A stretch of 64,000 bases of DNA from Glaciimonas sp. Its GTDB lineage: Bacteria > Pseudomonadota > Gammaproteobacteria > Burkholderiales > Burkholderiaceae_D. Location: the NCBI GenBank assembly GCA_012927625.1, contig JABBOV010000008.1, positions 404,291 to 468,290 of the forward strand, given 5' to 3'. Below the pieces are notes generated by a model. The model was not told where the DNA came from. It ran no database searches and saw only the letters and a program-made list of their open reading frames with translations. The position numbers and the translations under genes were made by a program. Shown here piece after piece: positions 53,922 through 63,956 of this stretch (positions are counted from its first letter, which is position 1; every line of letters begins with the position of its first letter).

Positions 53922-56336
53922 ATGGTTAAACGTAAAAAGTCGGCGTCATCGATTGCCGGTGCTGGTTCCATTTTGAGCACAGTCTCAGGCCCCTCCGGCA
54001 CCAAACCGCCTGGCAGCCTGGGCAGCACAGAAGCAGCGCCCAGCCACCTGTTGGAAAAAGTTTCGGCTGGACAAGAACTGTCGGCGCAGATGCCCTACAA
54101 CCCGACCAAGTCCGGCGAATACGGCGAAGCGGCGCGCACGCCACAGCCAGGACCAAACGCCACGCCGACCAAGGATTCGGCCACCGCCTCCACCGCTACT
54201 GAAATTAACCCGTCGCCGAAAGTGGGCGCAGGGCAACCGTTGACCGGCAGCAATCCCGCGGTCGCGCCGCTAGACCGGGTGCGGGTCGATGCCAGCGGCC
54301 AAATGCTGACGACCAACCAAGGCGTGGCAGTGGCCGATAATCAGAATTCGCTGAAAATCGGCTTGCGCGGGCCGACCGCGCTGGAAGACTTCATTCTGCG
54401 CGAGAAGATCACCCACTTCGACCACGAACGGATTCCCGAACGCGTGGTGCATGCGCGTGGCTCGGCCGCGCATGGCTATTTCGAATCCTATAAAGACCTC
54501 AGCGACCTGACCCGCGCCGCGCCGTTCTCGCAGGCCGGCAAACGCACCCCGGTGTTTGTGCGTTTTTCCACCGTGGCCGGCGAGCGCGGCTCGGCCGATA
54601 CCGTGCGCGACGTGCGCGGTTTCGCGGTCAAGTTCTATACCGACGAAGGCAACTGGGATCTGGTGGGCAATAACATGCCGATCTTTTTCATTCAGGATGC
54701 GATGAAATTTCCCGACCTGGTGCACGCAGTCAAACCCGAACCCCATAACGCGATACCGCAGGCGTCCAGCGCCCACGATACGTTTTGGGATTTCATGTCG
54801 CTGATGCCGGAGACGGCCCACATGATGCTGTGGATCATGTCGGACCGTGCGATCCCGCGCAGCTTACGCATGATGCAAGGCTTCGGCGTGCATACATTCC
54901 GACTGGTGAACGCGCAGGGTGCATCGGTGTTTTGCAAATTCCATTGGAATCCTATCGCCGGCACCCATTCGCTGGCCTGGGATGAAGCGGTGAAAATCGC
55001 CGGTGCCGATGGCGACTTCCACCGGCGCGATTTGTGGGAGGCAATCGAAGCCGGCGCTTACCCTGAATGGGAACTGGGACTGCAGATTTTCTCCGAGGCA
55101 GAAGCCGAACAGTTCGACTTCGACGTGCTGGACCCGACCAAGATCGTGCCGGAAGAATTGGTGGCGGTGATGCCAGTCGGAAAGATGACGCTCAACCGCA
55201 ACCCCGATAATTTCTTCGCCGAGACCGAGCAAGTCGCGTTCTGTACCGCGCATGTGGTGCCCGGCATCGACTTCACCAACGACCCGCTGTTGCAGGGCCG
55301 CATCCATTCGTATATCGACACCCAGATCAGTCGTCTTGGCGGCCCGAATTTCCATGAAATTCCGATCAACGCACCGCTCGCGCCGGTGTTCAACAATCAG
55401 CGCGACGGCATGCATCGGCAAGCCATCCATCGCGGACGCGCCAACTACGAGCCGAACTCACTCGGTGGCGGCTGCCCATTTCAGGCCGGCATGCAGGGTT
55501 ACACCAGCTTCCCGGAACAAATTACCGCGGACAAAGTACGCGGCAAAGCGGAACTGTTCGCCGACCATTATTCGCAAGCGCGGCTGTTCTGGAATAGCCA
55601 GAGCCCAGTCGAGCAGGCGCACATTATTTCGGCTTTCCGTTTTGAGTTAACGCGGGTACAAACGCCAGCGGTGCGCCAGCGTGTGGTATCGCTGCTAGTG
55701 AACGTGAATCAGGTGCTTGCCGCCAGCGTGGCCCAAGGGTTGGGGATCGAGGTGCCCGCCGCAATGCCGCTGGCGTCCGAGTTGCCGATTCCTGAATATG
55801 CCCCCTCGCCGACACTGTCGCTGCTGTTCCGGCCGGGTCAACTAGGGATTCGCACGCGGCGCGTTGCGGTGCTGGTTGCGGCAGGCGTGGATGGCGCAAT
55901 GGTGCAATCCATCTATGCCGCTCTGCTTGCCGACGGCGCGGTACCGCGTTTAGTGGGCAACCAGCTTGGCAAGCTCGCAACCAGTGACGGGAACAGCCTC
56001 GACGTCGAAATCTCGCTCGAAACCGGGCCGTCCGTGCTGTACGACGCGGTGGTTGTACCAGACGGCGCTGCAGCAGCCAAAGCATGGACGCTGGACGCCC
56101 ACGCGCTGGATTTCGTGCGGGATCAATATCGGCATGGCAAACCGATGCTGGCGATCGGCACCGGCTCGGCGCTATTGGAAAAAGCAGGAATTCCGGTCGC
56201 CTTACCGGACGGCAGCGCCGACCCTGCACTAATCGACACCAACAGCACAGGGTTGGCACAAGCGCTGGTTGCTTTCAAATCTGCATTGGCCAAGCATCGC
56301 GCTTTCGAGCGCGAGACTAATCCGCCGCGGGTCTGA
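53922..56336 (+). CDS. katE: Large-subunit catalase (HPII-type, clade 2) with C-terminal flavodoxin/GATase-like domain
   Basis: The 804-residue haem enzyme breaks down hydrogen peroxide. A Ser/Pro/Gly-rich N-terminal arm of about 135 residues precedes the core. The catalytic His is in [18 protein letters not shown] (near 178), the distal Asn in [20 protein letters not shown] (near 248), and the haem-ligand Tyr in [17 protein letters not shown] (near 465). The C-terminal part (residues 640-795, [20 protein letters not shown]) is the GATase1-like domain found only in large catalases. It is alone, flanked by repeats. Control by RpoS or the OxyR encoded at 27 kb is possible but unproven. Confidence 0.95.
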   Translation: MVKRKKSASSIAGAGSILSTVSGPSGTKPPGSLGSTEAAPSHLLEKVSAGQELSAQMPYNPTKSGEYGEAARTPQPGPNATPTKDSATASTATEINPSPKVGAGQPLTGSNPAVAPLDRVRVDASGQMLTTNQGVAVADNQNSLKIGLRGPTALEDFILREKITHFDHERIPERVVHARGSAAHGYFESYKDLSDLTRAAPFSQAGKRTPVFVRFSTVAGERGSADTVRDVRGFAVKFYTDEGNWDLVGNNMPIFFIQDAMKFPDLVHAVKPEPHNAIPQASSAHDTFWDFMSLMPETAHMMLWIMSDRAIPRSLRMMQGFGVHTFRLVNAQGASVFCKFHWNPIAGTHSLAWDEAVKIAGADGDFHRRDLWEAIEAGAYPEWELGLQIFSEAEAEQFDFDVLDPTKIVPEELVAVMPVGKMTLNRNPDNFFAETEQVAFCTAHVVPGIDFTNDPLLQGRIHSYIDTQISRLGGPNFHEIPINAPLAPVFNNQRDGMHRQAIHRGRANYEPNSLGGGCPFQAGMQGYTSFPEQITADKVRGKAELFADHYSQARLFWNSQSPVEQAHIISAFRFELTRVQTPAVRQRVVSLLVNVNQVLAASVAQGLGIEVPAAMPLASELPIPEYAPSPTLSLLFRPGQLGIRTRRVAVLVAAGVDGAMVQSIYAALLADGAVPRLVGNQLGKLATSDGNSLDVEISLETGPSVLYDAVVVPDGAAAAKAWTLDAHALDFVRDQYRHGKPMLAIGTGSALLEKAGIPVALPDGSADPALIDTNSTGLAQALVAFKSALAKHRAFERETNPPRV

Positions 56337-56406
56337 TGGAGCGGCAATGTTGGGCGGCGCTATGCCCAGTACCAACCTGCCAATCTCACATCTAAAATAC
56401 TTGGCA

Positions 56407-56439
56407 TGAGTATGACAAATAACATGCCTTTCTCCGCAT
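56407..56439 (+). repeat. AT-rich dispersed element, copy E8
   Basis: TGAGTAT at 56407 and CCGCAT at 56434 are exactly 27 nt apart. The spacer shares AACATGCCTTT with the copy at 62337. Just after it, TCCGCATATAAAATATGCGGA (56433-56453) forms its own palindrome. It lies between convergent katE and folE2. Confidence 0.6.
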
Positions 56440-56507
56440 ATAAAATATGCGGAGCTATAAAATACTCGGTAGATTGGTGTTGGGCGCTGCCCACAACCTT
56501 GTTTGAA

Positions 56508-56534
56508 CCCTCTCTCACGCTCGCGGGAGAGAGG
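56508..56534. repeat. Small palindrome family F, copy F2
   Basis: CCCTCTCTCACGCTCGCGGGAGAGAGG forms a stem between katE and folE2; possible terminator for either convergent gene. Related to the palindrome in the pilT-pilU gap. Confidence 0.5.
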
Positions 56535-56621
56535 CGGCTTGAACGATCTGAATAGTACCGAAAATCCATTACGCAATCACGCGCGATGCAACCCGTTTAA
56601 AACCGGGTTTTAAACCAGGTT

Positions 56622-57437
56622 TTAAACCCTCTTATCGCACTCGATCAGCGCATACGCCTGATGGTTGTGGATCGATTCGAAGTTCTCGGCTTCCAGCGTG
56701 TAGGCCAGCACCGATGGCTCCCGATTAAGCATGCCGGCCACATCGCGCACCAAGTCTTCGACAAACTTCGGATTGTCGTAAGCACGTTCGGTGACGTATT
56801 TTTCATCCGGGCGCTTGAGCAAGCCGTACAGTTCGCAAGAAGCCTGCGCCTCGACCTTGGCAATCAGGTCGTCAATCGGCAACTCGCCTTCCACCAATGC
56901 GGAAATGGTGATGTGCGAGCGCTGGTTGTGGGCGCCATAGGCCGAAATTTTCTTCGAGCATGGGCACAGGCTGGTGACCGGCACCATTACTTTCAGGGAT
57001 ACTTCGGCGACGCCGTTCTTGATCTCGCCGCTGAAACCGACTTCGTAATCCATCAAGCTTTGCACCCCGGAAACCGGCGCGGTCTTGTTGACGAAATAGG
57101 GAAAAGTCAGTTCGACGTGGCCGGAATCGGCTTCCAGCAAGGTCATCATGCGTTGCATCAGATCACGGAACATCGCCACATCAAGGCCACCGCGCTGCGC
57201 CGCATCCAGCCCTTCGAGCAAGGCGATGAAACGCGACATGTGCGTGCCTTTTTGGTGCTCCGACAAATGCACATACATGTTCCAGCTGCCGACCGTAGCC
57301 TGAACTCCAGCCGAAGTTTTGACAGCCACTGGATAACGCACGCCTTTGACGCCGACGCGCTGGATTGCAATCTGCCGGGTATCGGGTGTGCTCTGGACAT
57401 CGGGAATGCTAGTCATAGGATCGTCACGGGTATTCAT
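56622..57437 (-). CDS. folE2: GTP cyclohydrolase FolE2 (type IB)
   Basis: About 271 residues from ATG 57437 (the track's TTG 57440 adds one codon). FolE2/MptA blocks include [20 protein letters not shown] (near 55), [20 protein letters not shown] (near 155) with the active-site Cys, and [20 protein letters not shown] (near 205). It converts GTP to dihydroneopterin triphosphate for folate. FolE2 tolerates metals other than zinc and is often a zinc-limitation backup; no Zur box was located. It is the last gene of an xseB-ispA-dxs-folE2 run, 55 bp after dxs. Confidence 0.94.
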   Translation of the reverse strand: MNTRDDPMTSIPDVQSTPDTRQIAIQRVGVKGVRYPVAVKTSAGVQATVGSWNMYVHLSEHQKGTHMSRFIALLEGLDAAQRGGLDVAMFRDLMQRMMTLLEADSGHVELTFPYFVNKTAPVSGVQSLMDYEVGFSGEIKNGVAEVSLKVMVPVTSLCPCSKKISAYGAHNQRSHITISALVEGELPIDDLIAKVEAQASCELYGLLKRPDEKYVTERAYDNPKFVEDLVRDVAGMLNREPSVLAYTLEAENFESIHNHQAYALIECDKRV

Positions 57438-57492
57438 CAAAAACCTTTATGTTGGCGTGCAAGCATGCAGCTTGCACGCTTCCACTTAGATA

Positions 57493-59391
57493 TTATTTAA
57501 TTGCAATCGGCTGCGCTATCGACTGTGGTATCCGTTGCTGCGCCGGCTTCAAGGTATTTTCAAATCGCTGCTGTATCGACGCTTCGATGCCATCGGCGTC
57601 GAGACCGCAGGCCGCGAGCAGTTGCGCGCTATCGCCGTGGTCGATGAAACGATCCGGCAAACCCAGCATCAACAGCGGCTTGATAACGCCGGCAGCCGCT
57701 AGCGCTTCAGCCACCGCAGAACCTGCGCCGCCCATGATGGCGCCCTCCTCAACCGTCACCAGTGCATCGTGGCTGGCAGCCAATTGCAACACCAATTCGT
57801 CATCGAGCGGCTTGACGAAACGCATGTTGACGACGGTTGCATCCAACGCCTGCGCTGCTATCAGGCTGGGTGCCACCATGCTGCCGAACGCGAGTATGGC
57901 GATGCTTTTTCCAGAGCGCTTGATCTCACCTTTGCCGATTGGTATGGTGCCCAATTCCGGCAACACTGCCACACCGATACCGGCACCGCGCGGATAGCGC
58001 ACTGCTGCCGGGCCATTATATTGGAAAGCGGTGGTGAGCATCTGACGGCACTCATTTTCGTCTGACGCAGCCATGACGACCATGTTCGGGATGCAGCGCA
58101 GATAGACCAAATCGTAATTGCCGGCGTGGGTAGCACCGTCGGCACCGACTAAACCAGCCCGGTCGAGCGCAAAAGTCACGTCCAGGTTTTGTAGCGCAAC
58201 ATCGTGAATCAGCTGGTCGTAACCGCGCTGCAGGAAAGTCGAATAAATCGCCAGCACCGGCTTCATGCCTTCGCACGCCATGCCGGCGGCGAAGGTTACT
58301 GCATGTTGTTCGGCGATGCCGACATCGTAATAGCGCTTCGGAAACAATTGTTCGAAACGCACCATTCCGGAGCCTTCGCGCATGGCCGGCGTGATGCCAA
58401 CCAGGCGCGGCTCGAGTGCGGCCATGTCGCACAGCCAGTCGCCGAAGACATGGGTATAAGTCAGCTTGCCGGCAACTGCCGGTTTAATCCCTTCCGCCGG
58501 ATTGAACTTGCCGGGGCCGTGATACAGCACCGGATCGGCTTCGGCCAGCTTGTAGCCCTGGCCTTTTTTGGTAACCACATGCAGAAACTGCGGCCCTTTC
58601 AGTTTTTTCAAGTTTTGCAGGGTCGGGATCAGCGCATCCAGATCGTGGCCGTCAATCGGGCCGATGTAATTGAAGCCGAATTCCTCGAACATGGTGGCCG
58701 GCATGATCATGCCTTTAGCGTGTTCCTCGAAACGCTTGGCCAGTTGCAGCATCGGCCCCGGCAGCACGGTCTTGCCGACTTGCCGGGCCGCTGCATAAAA
58801 CCTGCCCGACATCAAGCGCGCCAGATAGCGGTTCAAAGCGCCAACCGGCGGCGAGATCGACATGTCGTTGTCGTTCAGGACTACTAGCAGGTTGATGTCG
58901 TCGTAGATGCCGGCGTTGTTCATCGCCTCGAACACCATGCCGGCAGTCATTGCGCCGTCGCCGATGACCGCAATCGCATGCCGGTCTTCGCATTTGGTGC
59001 GGGCCGCCAACGCCATTCCGAGCGCAGCCGAAATCGAGGTCGACGAGTGGGCGGTGCCGAAAGTGTCGTAAATGCTTTCATCGCGGCGCGGGAAGCCGGA
59101 AATGCCGTTTATTTGACGCAGCGAATGCATCCGCTCGCGCCGTCCGGTCAGGATTTTGTGTGCGTAGGTTTGGTGGCCGACATCCCAGACGATGCGGTCT
59201 TCCGGTGTATTGAACGCATAATGCAGCGCAATCGTCAGCTCGACCGTGCCGAGATTGGATGATAAATGGCCACCGGTTTTGGATACCGAGTCGATGATGA
59301 AATGGCGCAATTCATCAGCCAGCGGCCTGAGTTGCGCGCGCGTTAATTGCCGCAAATCTGCGGGGCTGTCTATCTGTTTGAGTAGGTTCAT
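57493..59391 (-). CDS. dxs: 1-deoxy-D-xylulose-5-phosphate synthase
   Basis: The 632-residue thiamin-diphosphate enzyme condenses pyruvate and glyceraldehyde-3-phosphate, the first step of the MEP isoprenoid pathway. It has [20 protein letters not shown] (near 30), the catalytic His region [17 protein letters not shown] (near 115), the ThDP motif [20 protein letters not shown] (near 145), and the transketolase pyrimidine domain [20 protein letters not shown] (near 360). It lies 1 bp after ispA, so both isoprenoid genes are translated together. Confidence 0.96.
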   Translation of the reverse strand: MNLLKQIDSPADLRQLTRAQLRPLADELRHFIIDSVSKTGGHLSSNLGTVELTIALHYAFNTPEDRIVWDVGHQTYAHKILTGRRERMHSLRQINGISGFPRRDESIYDTFGTAHSSTSISAALGMALAARTKCEDRHAIAVIGDGAMTAGMVFEAMNNAGIYDDINLLVVLNDNDMSISPPVGALNRYLARLMSGRFYAAARQVGKTVLPGPMLQLAKRFEEHAKGMIMPATMFEEFGFNYIGPIDGHDLDALIPTLQNLKKLKGPQFLHVVTKKGQGYKLAEADPVLYHGPGKFNPAEGIKPAVAGKLTYTHVFGDWLCDMAALEPRLVGITPAMREGSGMVRFEQLFPKRYYDVGIAEQHAVTFAAGMACEGMKPVLAIYSTFLQRGYDQLIHDVALQNLDVTFALDRAGLVGADGATHAGNYDLVYLRCIPNMVVMAASDENECRQMLTTAFQYNGPAAVRYPRGAGIGVAVLPELGTIPIGKGEIKRSGKSIAILAFGSMVAPSLIAAQALDATVVNMRFVKPLDDELVLQLAASHDALVTVEEGAIMGGAGSAVAEALAAAGVIKPLLMLGLPDRFIDHGDSAQLLAACGLDADGIEASIQQRFENTLKPAQQRIPQSIAQPIAIK

Positions 59392-59392
59392 A

Positions 59393-60325
59393 CTAGGTTT
59401 TCCGTTGCACGATCAGGTTCGCCAGTTCACGTAAGCGCAGTGCCTTATCTCCGAAAGGCAGAATTGCTGCATGCGCATCCTGCCGTAATTGTTCCGCCAG
59501 CACCAAAGATGCATCCAGCCCCAGGATCGAGACATAAGTTGGCTTGTTGTCGGCTGCATCCTTGCCGGCAGTTTTGCCCAAAGTGGCCGAATCGGCGGTG
59601 GCGTCGAGAATGTCGTCAACCACCTGGAATGCCAAACCGATGGCGGCGGCAAAGCGATCCAGCGCCTGCTCTTCTGCGGCTGTCAGCAACTTGCCCGACA
59701 GCGCGCCCAGCAACACCGCTGCGCGCAGCAAAGCGCCGGTCTTCAAGCGATGCATCTGTTCCAATTGTAGGCGCGACAAGTTTAGACCGACGCTGGCCAG
59801 ATCGATGGCTTGACCGCCACACATGCCCATTGCGCCGGATGCCTGCGCCAGCAGCCGCACCATCGCCAGCTTGCAACTGGCGTCGCCAGCGCCTTCAGCC
59901 AGCACCAGAAATGCGTGCGCCTGCAACGCGTCGCCTGCCAGCAAGGCGGTGGCCTGGCCGAATTTGACATGCACGGTGGCCTTGCCGCGCCGTAGCGCAT
60001 CGTCGTCCATGCACGGCATGTCGTCATGCACCAGCGAATAGGCGTGGATCATTTCGACCGCAGCCGCAGCGCGCTGCATTTGCTGTTGTCCGGCTGCGAA
60101 CAATTCGCCGGCCGCAAATGCCAGTAGCGGCCGAACTCGCTTGCCGCCATCCAGCACAGCGTAGCGCATGGCCTGGCGCAACACTGCGGACGCACTGGCG
60201 TCAGCCGGCAAAAAGGATGACAGCGCCTGCTCCATCGATGCCTGCACTGAATTCATCCAAACACTGAAAGATTGCACGGGAGCTTGCACAACGGGTTTCA
60301 TATCTACTTTGCTAGCGCCTGCCAT
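59393..60325 (-). CDS. ispA: Farnesyl diphosphate synthase (geranyltranstransferase) IspA
   Basis: The 310-residue enzyme makes farnesyl diphosphate. The first Asp-rich motif is in [20 protein letters not shown] (near 100) and the second in [20 protein letters not shown] (near 240). [11 protein letters not shown] (near 55) and KTGALLRAA (near 195) are also conserved. Its ATG 60325 directly follows the xseB stop. An N-terminal extension of about 20 residues ([20 protein letters not shown]) is longer than usual, so a later Met at residue 24 could be the real start. Confidence 0.95.
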   Translation of the reverse strand: MAGASKVDMKPVVQAPVQSFSVWMNSVQASMEQALSSFLPADASASAVLRQAMRYAVLDGGKRVRPLLAFAAGELFAAGQQQMQRAAAAVEMIHAYSLVHDDMPCMDDDALRRGKATVHVKFGQATALLAGDALQAHAFLVLAEGAGDASCKLAMVRLLAQASGAMGMCGGQAIDLASVGLNLSRLQLEQMHRLKTGALLRAAVLLGALSGKLLTAAEEQALDRFAAAIGLAFQVVDDILDATADSATLGKTAGKDAADNKPTYVSILGLDASLVLAEQLRQDAHAAILPFGDKALRLRELANLIVQRKT

Positions 60326-60586
60326 CTAGGCATCCCTCACAGTATCGATATTGGTATCGGCAGCAAATGGTTTCAGCATGTCGCCTTGCAGCACCTTGAC
60401 TTGGTTATCCACCTTGTCGAGTTGCGCCGCGCAATACTTGATCAGCTCCGAACCGCGCTGATAGGCCGCCACGGAAGCTTCCAGCGGCAAGCTGCCGGCC
60501 TCCATTTGCGTCACCAGTTGCGCGAGCTCGGCCATCGCGTCTTCAAATGAAGCGGACAAATTGGCGGAAGGCTGTTTTTTGGACAT
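60326..60586 (-). CDS. xseB: Exodeoxyribonuclease VII small subunit XseB
   Basis: An 86-residue protein from ATG 60586 (MSKKQPSANLSASFEDAMAE). The block LAQLVTQMEAGSLPLEASVA then AYQRGSELIKYCAAQLDKVD is the XseB signature. It joins XseA to degrade single-stranded DNA. As in many proteobacteria it is the first gene of xseB-ispA-dxs, with stop and next start adjacent. Confidence 0.94.
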   Translation of the reverse strand: MSKKQPSANLSASFEDAMAELAQLVTQMEAGSLPLEASVAAYQRGSELIKYCAAQLDKVDNQVKVLQGDMLKPFAADTNIDTVRDA

Positions 60587-60687
60587 AAGTGATCGAATCA
60601 AGCTGTGAATGAATACATAACCCGCTATTTTAGAGCAAACTGCCCGCGTTCAACGCGTACCGATGCGCCATCAAGCCGGCAAACCCG

Positions 60688-61158
60688 CTATTTTTTAAGT
60701 GGGATGATAGTCGTGCGCGGCACTGCCACTGCGGTCACCGCATTCTTCGGGCTGCCCGTAATCAGTTTGTCGGAATAGGTCAGGTACACCAGCGTATTAC
60801 GTGCGGCATCGACCATGCGCACCACGTGCAAGGTTTTGAAAACCAGCGAGCGGCGCTCGGAAAATGCATCTTCCTGGCGCGGCAGCGCTTCCTTGAAGCG
60901 AATCGGGCCGACCTGACGACAGGCAATCGACACATCCGACACTTCTTCCGCCACCCCCAGCATTCCGGCCACGCCGCCGCGTTCCGGCTTGGAAACGTAG
61001 CAAGCCACGCCTTCCACCTTAGGATCGTCGAAGGCTTCCACCACCAATTTGTGCGAACCCATCAGTTTGAATTCGGTGTTGACGCTGCCGATTTGCTGCG
61101 CCAGTGCAGCGCCGGACAACAAAACCGAGGATATGAACAATAATAAAGTTTTATGCAT
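60688..61158 (-). CDS. creA: CreA-family periplasmic protein
   Basis: The 156-residue protein starts at ATG 61158 with a signal peptide (MHKTLLLFISSVLLSGAALA, cut near AQQ). The CreA body follows: IGSVNTEFKLMGSHKLVVEA, FDDPKVEGVACYVSKPERGG, VSIACRQVGP, and LVFKTLHVVRMVDAARNTLV. The track's longer frame (to 61338) runs into intergenic repeats. The function of CreA is unknown. It lies 101 bp upstream of xseB on the same strand. Confidence 0.9.
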   Translation of the reverse strand: MHKTLLLFISSVLLSGAALAQQIGSVNTEFKLMGSHKLVVEAFDDPKVEGVACYVSKPERGGVAGMLGVAEEVSDVSIACRQVGPIRFKEALPRQEDAFSERRSLVFKTLHVVRMVDAARNTLVYLTYSDKLITGSPKNAVTAVAVPRTTIIPLKK

Positions 61159-61205
61159 GATGGTCGCGCTTTCAGTGTGAGATGAAGATAGTAGGATCAG
61201 CTTTG

Positions 61206-61371
61206 GTTGGGCTAACGCCTTTTCAGCCCAACACCGCAGCCCAACATTATCAATACTATGCGCAGAATATTGGGCCGCAAACTCGGTTTTGTAGGTCGGG
61301 TTAGCGGCTTTATCGTAACCCGCCATTCTCAACCGCAAATGTCAGGTTACGCTAACGCCGACCCGGACTAC
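61206..61371. repeat. Dispersed palindrome family B, copy B3 with a partial copy beside it
   Basis: The main copy runs 61291-61371: GTAGGTCGGGTTAGCGGCTT at the left, ending GCTAACGCCGACCCGGACTAC, an imperfect inverted partner. Immediately before it, 61206-61243 has GGTTGGGCTAACGCC and AGCCCAACACCGCAGCCCAAC, a partial related palindrome. Upstream of creA and downstream of mtnP. Confidence 0.7.
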
Positions 61372-61422
61372 TGGTTGTGACGCGTCCGGCCCTGAAAGTG
61401 CGTAAAAGATACGCCATACCCG

Positions 61423-62295
61423 TTACAAGTACTTGCGCAACAGTGGCTCCAGCCTTTCGCGGGTCGCCACCGGCATCGCAGCCGCTGGCGTCACCAGTGC
61501 TTGCGCCAGCGCCTGATGCGCTGCCGACGGCGGCGGATTGGCGCCGAGCCGCCGGATGCAGGCGCGCAGCACCGCTTGCGCGTTCTGCGCATTGTGCATC
61601 AGGTTGCCGATCGCCATTTCAGCCGTGACGGCCGCATGACCCGGATGCCAGCAATCGAAATCAGTCACCAGCGCCAGCGTCGCGTAAGCGATTTCGGCTT
61701 CCCGCGCCAGCCGCGCTTCCGGCATATTGGTCATGCCAATCACCGCCGCACCCCAGGAACGATACAACTGCGACTCCGCATACGTCGAAAACGCCGGCCC
61801 CTCGATGCAGAGATAGGCGCCGCCGCGATGCAGCGTGGCGTCCGGTAATTTGCAATCGAAAAAAGCTTGCGCCACCAGATCGGACAATGCCGCGCACACC
61901 GGCTGCGCGAAGCTAACGTGGGCCACTGCGCCCTGGCCGAAAAACGTGCCGGCACGCTGTCTGGTCATGTCGATGAACTGATCCGGCAACACCATGTCGC
62001 GTGGCGTCAAATGCTCCTGCAGCGAGCCGACCGCCGACACCGACAGCAGATAATCGACGCCGAGTTGCTTCATGGCCCACAGATTGGCGCGAAACGGAAT
62101 TTCGGACGGCAGCAGCGCATGGTTGCGCCCATGCCGCGCCAGAAATGCCACCGGCACGCCATCCAGCAGGCCAGTCATGATGGCGTCGGAAGGCGCGCCG
62201 AACGGGGTTTCAAGGCTGACTTCCTGCGCCTGTTGCAAGCCTTCCATGCGGTACAAGCCGCTACCGCCGATGATGCCGAAACGAATTTTTTTCAT
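61423..62295 (-). CDS. mtnP: S-methyl-5'-thioadenosine (or thioinosine) phosphorylase
   Basis: The 290-residue PNP-family enzyme salvages methylthioadenosine, a by-product of polyamine synthesis. [12 protein letters not shown] (near 6), [20 protein letters not shown] then [20 protein letters not shown] (near 50-85), [20 protein letters not shown] (near 160) and [20 protein letters not shown] (near 187) are family blocks. The nucleobase-site segment [10 protein letters not shown] would decide adenine versus hypoxanthine preference; I cannot settle it by eye. It is divergent from yciH, with the AT-rich element E9 between. Confidence 0.9.
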   Translation of the reverse strand: MKKIRFGIIGGSGLYRMEGLQQAQEVSLETPFGAPSDAIMTGLLDGVPVAFLARHGRNHALLPSEIPFRANLWAMKQLGVDYLLSVSAVGSLQEHLTPRDMVLPDQFIDMTRQRAGTFFGQGAVAHVSFAQPVCAALSDLVAQAFFDCKLPDATLHRGGAYLCIEGPAFSTYAESQLYRSWGAAVIGMTNMPEARLAREAEIAYATLALVTDFDCWHPGHAAVTAEMAIGNLMHNAQNAQAVLRACIRRLGANPPPSAAHQALAQALVTPAAAMPVATRERLEPLLRKYL

Positions 62296-62336
62296 AGAGC
62301 GCCCAGAGTGTTTTGCTGTTATTTAAAGAAATTTAT

Positions 62337-62369
62337 GGAGTATGCTTAAAAAACATGACTTTACCGCAT
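62337..62369 (+). repeat. AT-rich dispersed element, copy E9 (best consensus match)
   Basis: GGAGTAT at 62337 and CCGCAT at 62364, exactly 27 nt apart, followed by TAATTTAA. The spacer holds GCTTAAAAAACATGACTTT, shared in parts with copies E1, E5 and E8. Between divergent mtnP and yciH. Confidence 0.7.
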
Positions 62370-62577
62370 TAATTTAATGACTTTCAAAAAATACACAATA
62401 GCGTATATGGATAGCGCAAAGACTTGCCACGGGCCGTAGCCGGGGTTCCGCAAGACAGGGCTCAAGCTGATCCGAGCGCTCAACGACAACCAGTTCCGCA
62501 CAGCCGCGGCGCGCTGTCAGGAACGTCTGCTAATCTGGCGCTGGTACACACCTCACAAATTCCAGAGCAAAGGCATC

Positions 62578-62940
62578 ATGAATCGTAGCGCAAAAGGCGG
62601 CCTTGTATATTCCACCGATGTCGGACGTACATGTCCCGATTGTCGACTTGCGCTCGCTGAGTGTGACTGCAAGGCCAGAGCCAAAGCCGCAGCGGTAGGC
62701 GATAGCGAGGTGCGCGTTTCGCGCCAGACCAAGGGCCGGGGCGGCAAGAGCGTAACTCTCGTCAGAGGGCTCGCACTCGATTCTATTGCGCTGGCCGCGC
62801 TGGGCAAACAATTACGCACAGCCTGCGGTTCGGGCGGGACGGTCAAGGATGGCGTGATCGAAGTGCAGGGCGAACATTGCGAACGGGTCATGGAAGTGCT
62901 CAAAAAACAAGGCCATAGCGCGAAGCGGGTGGGCGGCTAG
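62578..62940 (+). CDS. yciH: YciH/SUI1-family translation factor-like protein
   Basis: The 120-residue protein has an N-terminal zinc-like CPDCRLALAECDC motif (near 20) after LVYSTDVGRT. The SUI1/eIF1 fold follows: VSRQTKGRGGKSVTLVRGLA, GKQLRTACGSGGTVKDGVIE (near 85), and GEHCERVMEVLKKQGHSAKR. YciH is the bacterial eIF1 homologue; in E. coli it affects translation start fidelity under stress. ATG 62578 follows AAAGG by 5 nt. The frame is open for 46 more codons upstream without a start. Confidence 0.93.
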   Translation: MNRSAKGGLVYSTDVGRTCPDCRLALAECDCKARAKAAAVGDSEVRVSRQTKGRGGKSVTLVRGLALDSIALAALGKQLRTACGSGGTVKDGVIEVQGEHCERVMEVLKKQGHSAKRVGG

Positions 62941-63086
62941 GCATTTAAAATACAGACGCCGGCGAGCGGCCAAAACCGGACTGCCGGGCTTGTCGGCTGG
63001 CAACACATAGCGCCAGACGGATTGCAGCACGTATCCTTGAATGCGCACAGCACCGTCGGCCATTTTGGCAAGTGAAAGACAGAAAA

Positions 63087-63809
63087 ATGACGATCACAGA
63101 ACCACCTTTTCAGCTACCCTTTCGGGCAACAACGGAGCAGGCGTGCAACTGGCTTGCACAGCAAACCGCCACCCCTTGGGCATTGGCGCGCATGATAGAG
63201 AGCGGCTTGACTCCCTACGTCTGGCTGGACTACGACCCCGACTATCCTGCGCTGTTCGGCGACGCCAACGGCGGTTACCCGGCGCCGATTTTTTTCGAAG
63301 GCGACACCCAACGCCTTGCAGCCGGAAGCGAGGATGTGCTCATCACGATCACGAAAGACGCCTATAAGATAGTGACGCAACTCAAACCTCCGGGCTTTCG
63401 AAGGGATTTGCATACGCTGCGTTTTCTGAAGAAAGATCTGGAGCGCCTGGCAAACAAACTCAAGCGCGAGGCCGAGCCCGAACCAGTCAACATTGCGGCG
63501 ACAATGGAATCGCAAACCGGCATCAACAAGGGGCAGGTGCTGATGGCATTTGCCAATCTGGTAAAAATCGATCTGGAACAGGCCCTTGAGAGTGGCGGCG
63601 GCATATTCGGCGATGATGGCGCAAGGATCAAAGGCAGCGCCAGAAGGACGAAAAACAAAGCGGAGTGGAATCCGGTCACGCTGGCGCTGGGATTAAATGA
63701 TCTGTACCGGGTACCGCTATCCCATCTAAAAAGAGCGTTCAATGCGCATGATTTCTTGTACGCATGGGCGGCGGAATGGAACCATACTCTGGCGCTACTG
63801 GGTAAATAA
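63087..63809 (+). CDS. Hypothetical protein of about 240 residues
   Basis: The ORF track gives GTG 63072; ATG 63087 (MTITEPPFQLPFRATTEQAC) is preferred but neither has a strong Shine-Dalgarno. No signal or membrane helix. An N-terminal part with ATTEQACNWLAQQTATPWAL (a possible helical motif), a central region YKIVTQLKPPGFRRDLHTLR and a Lys/Arg-rich helix (FLKKDLERLANKLKREAEPE) are seen. NKAEWNPVTLALGLNDLYRV then PLSHLKRAFNAHDF end it. I recognise no domain. Coding looks real from length and composition. It is next to a possible mobile element at the right edge, so it could be accessory. Confidence 0.6.
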   Translation: MTITEPPFQLPFRATTEQACNWLAQQTATPWALARMIESGLTPYVWLDYDPDYPALFGDANGGYPAPIFFEGDTQRLAAGSEDVLITITKDAYKIVTQLKPPGFRRDLHTLRFLKKDLERLANKLKREAEPEPVNIAATMESQTGINKGQVLMAFANLVKIDLEQALESGGGIFGDDGARIKGSARRTKNKAEWNPVTLALGLNDLYRVPLSHLKRAFNAHDFLYAWAAEWNHTLALLGK

Positions 63810-63956
63810 GGCGTCAGCCGGAGCAAGCGATTTTCTGCAAAGAGGGATTAGGTGTTTAGATTCGTGTGATCATATACTTATCCGTAGCTGGCCCCTTTTC
63901 AAAGCCAGGCACGTTTTGCGTACGCTGTTGACCAACGATAACCCATTGCCGATTCC

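Noticed and set aside
54270-55430. Minus-strand ORFs antisense to the catalase gene
   Set aside because: Shadows of katE with no domain and His/Arg-rich composition.
62812-63063. 83-codon minus ORF (MADGAVRIQGYVLQSVWRYV)
   Set aside because: The first 40 residues look faintly protein-like, but half of the frame is antisense to yciH and no family was recognised. Kept only as a possible remnant.
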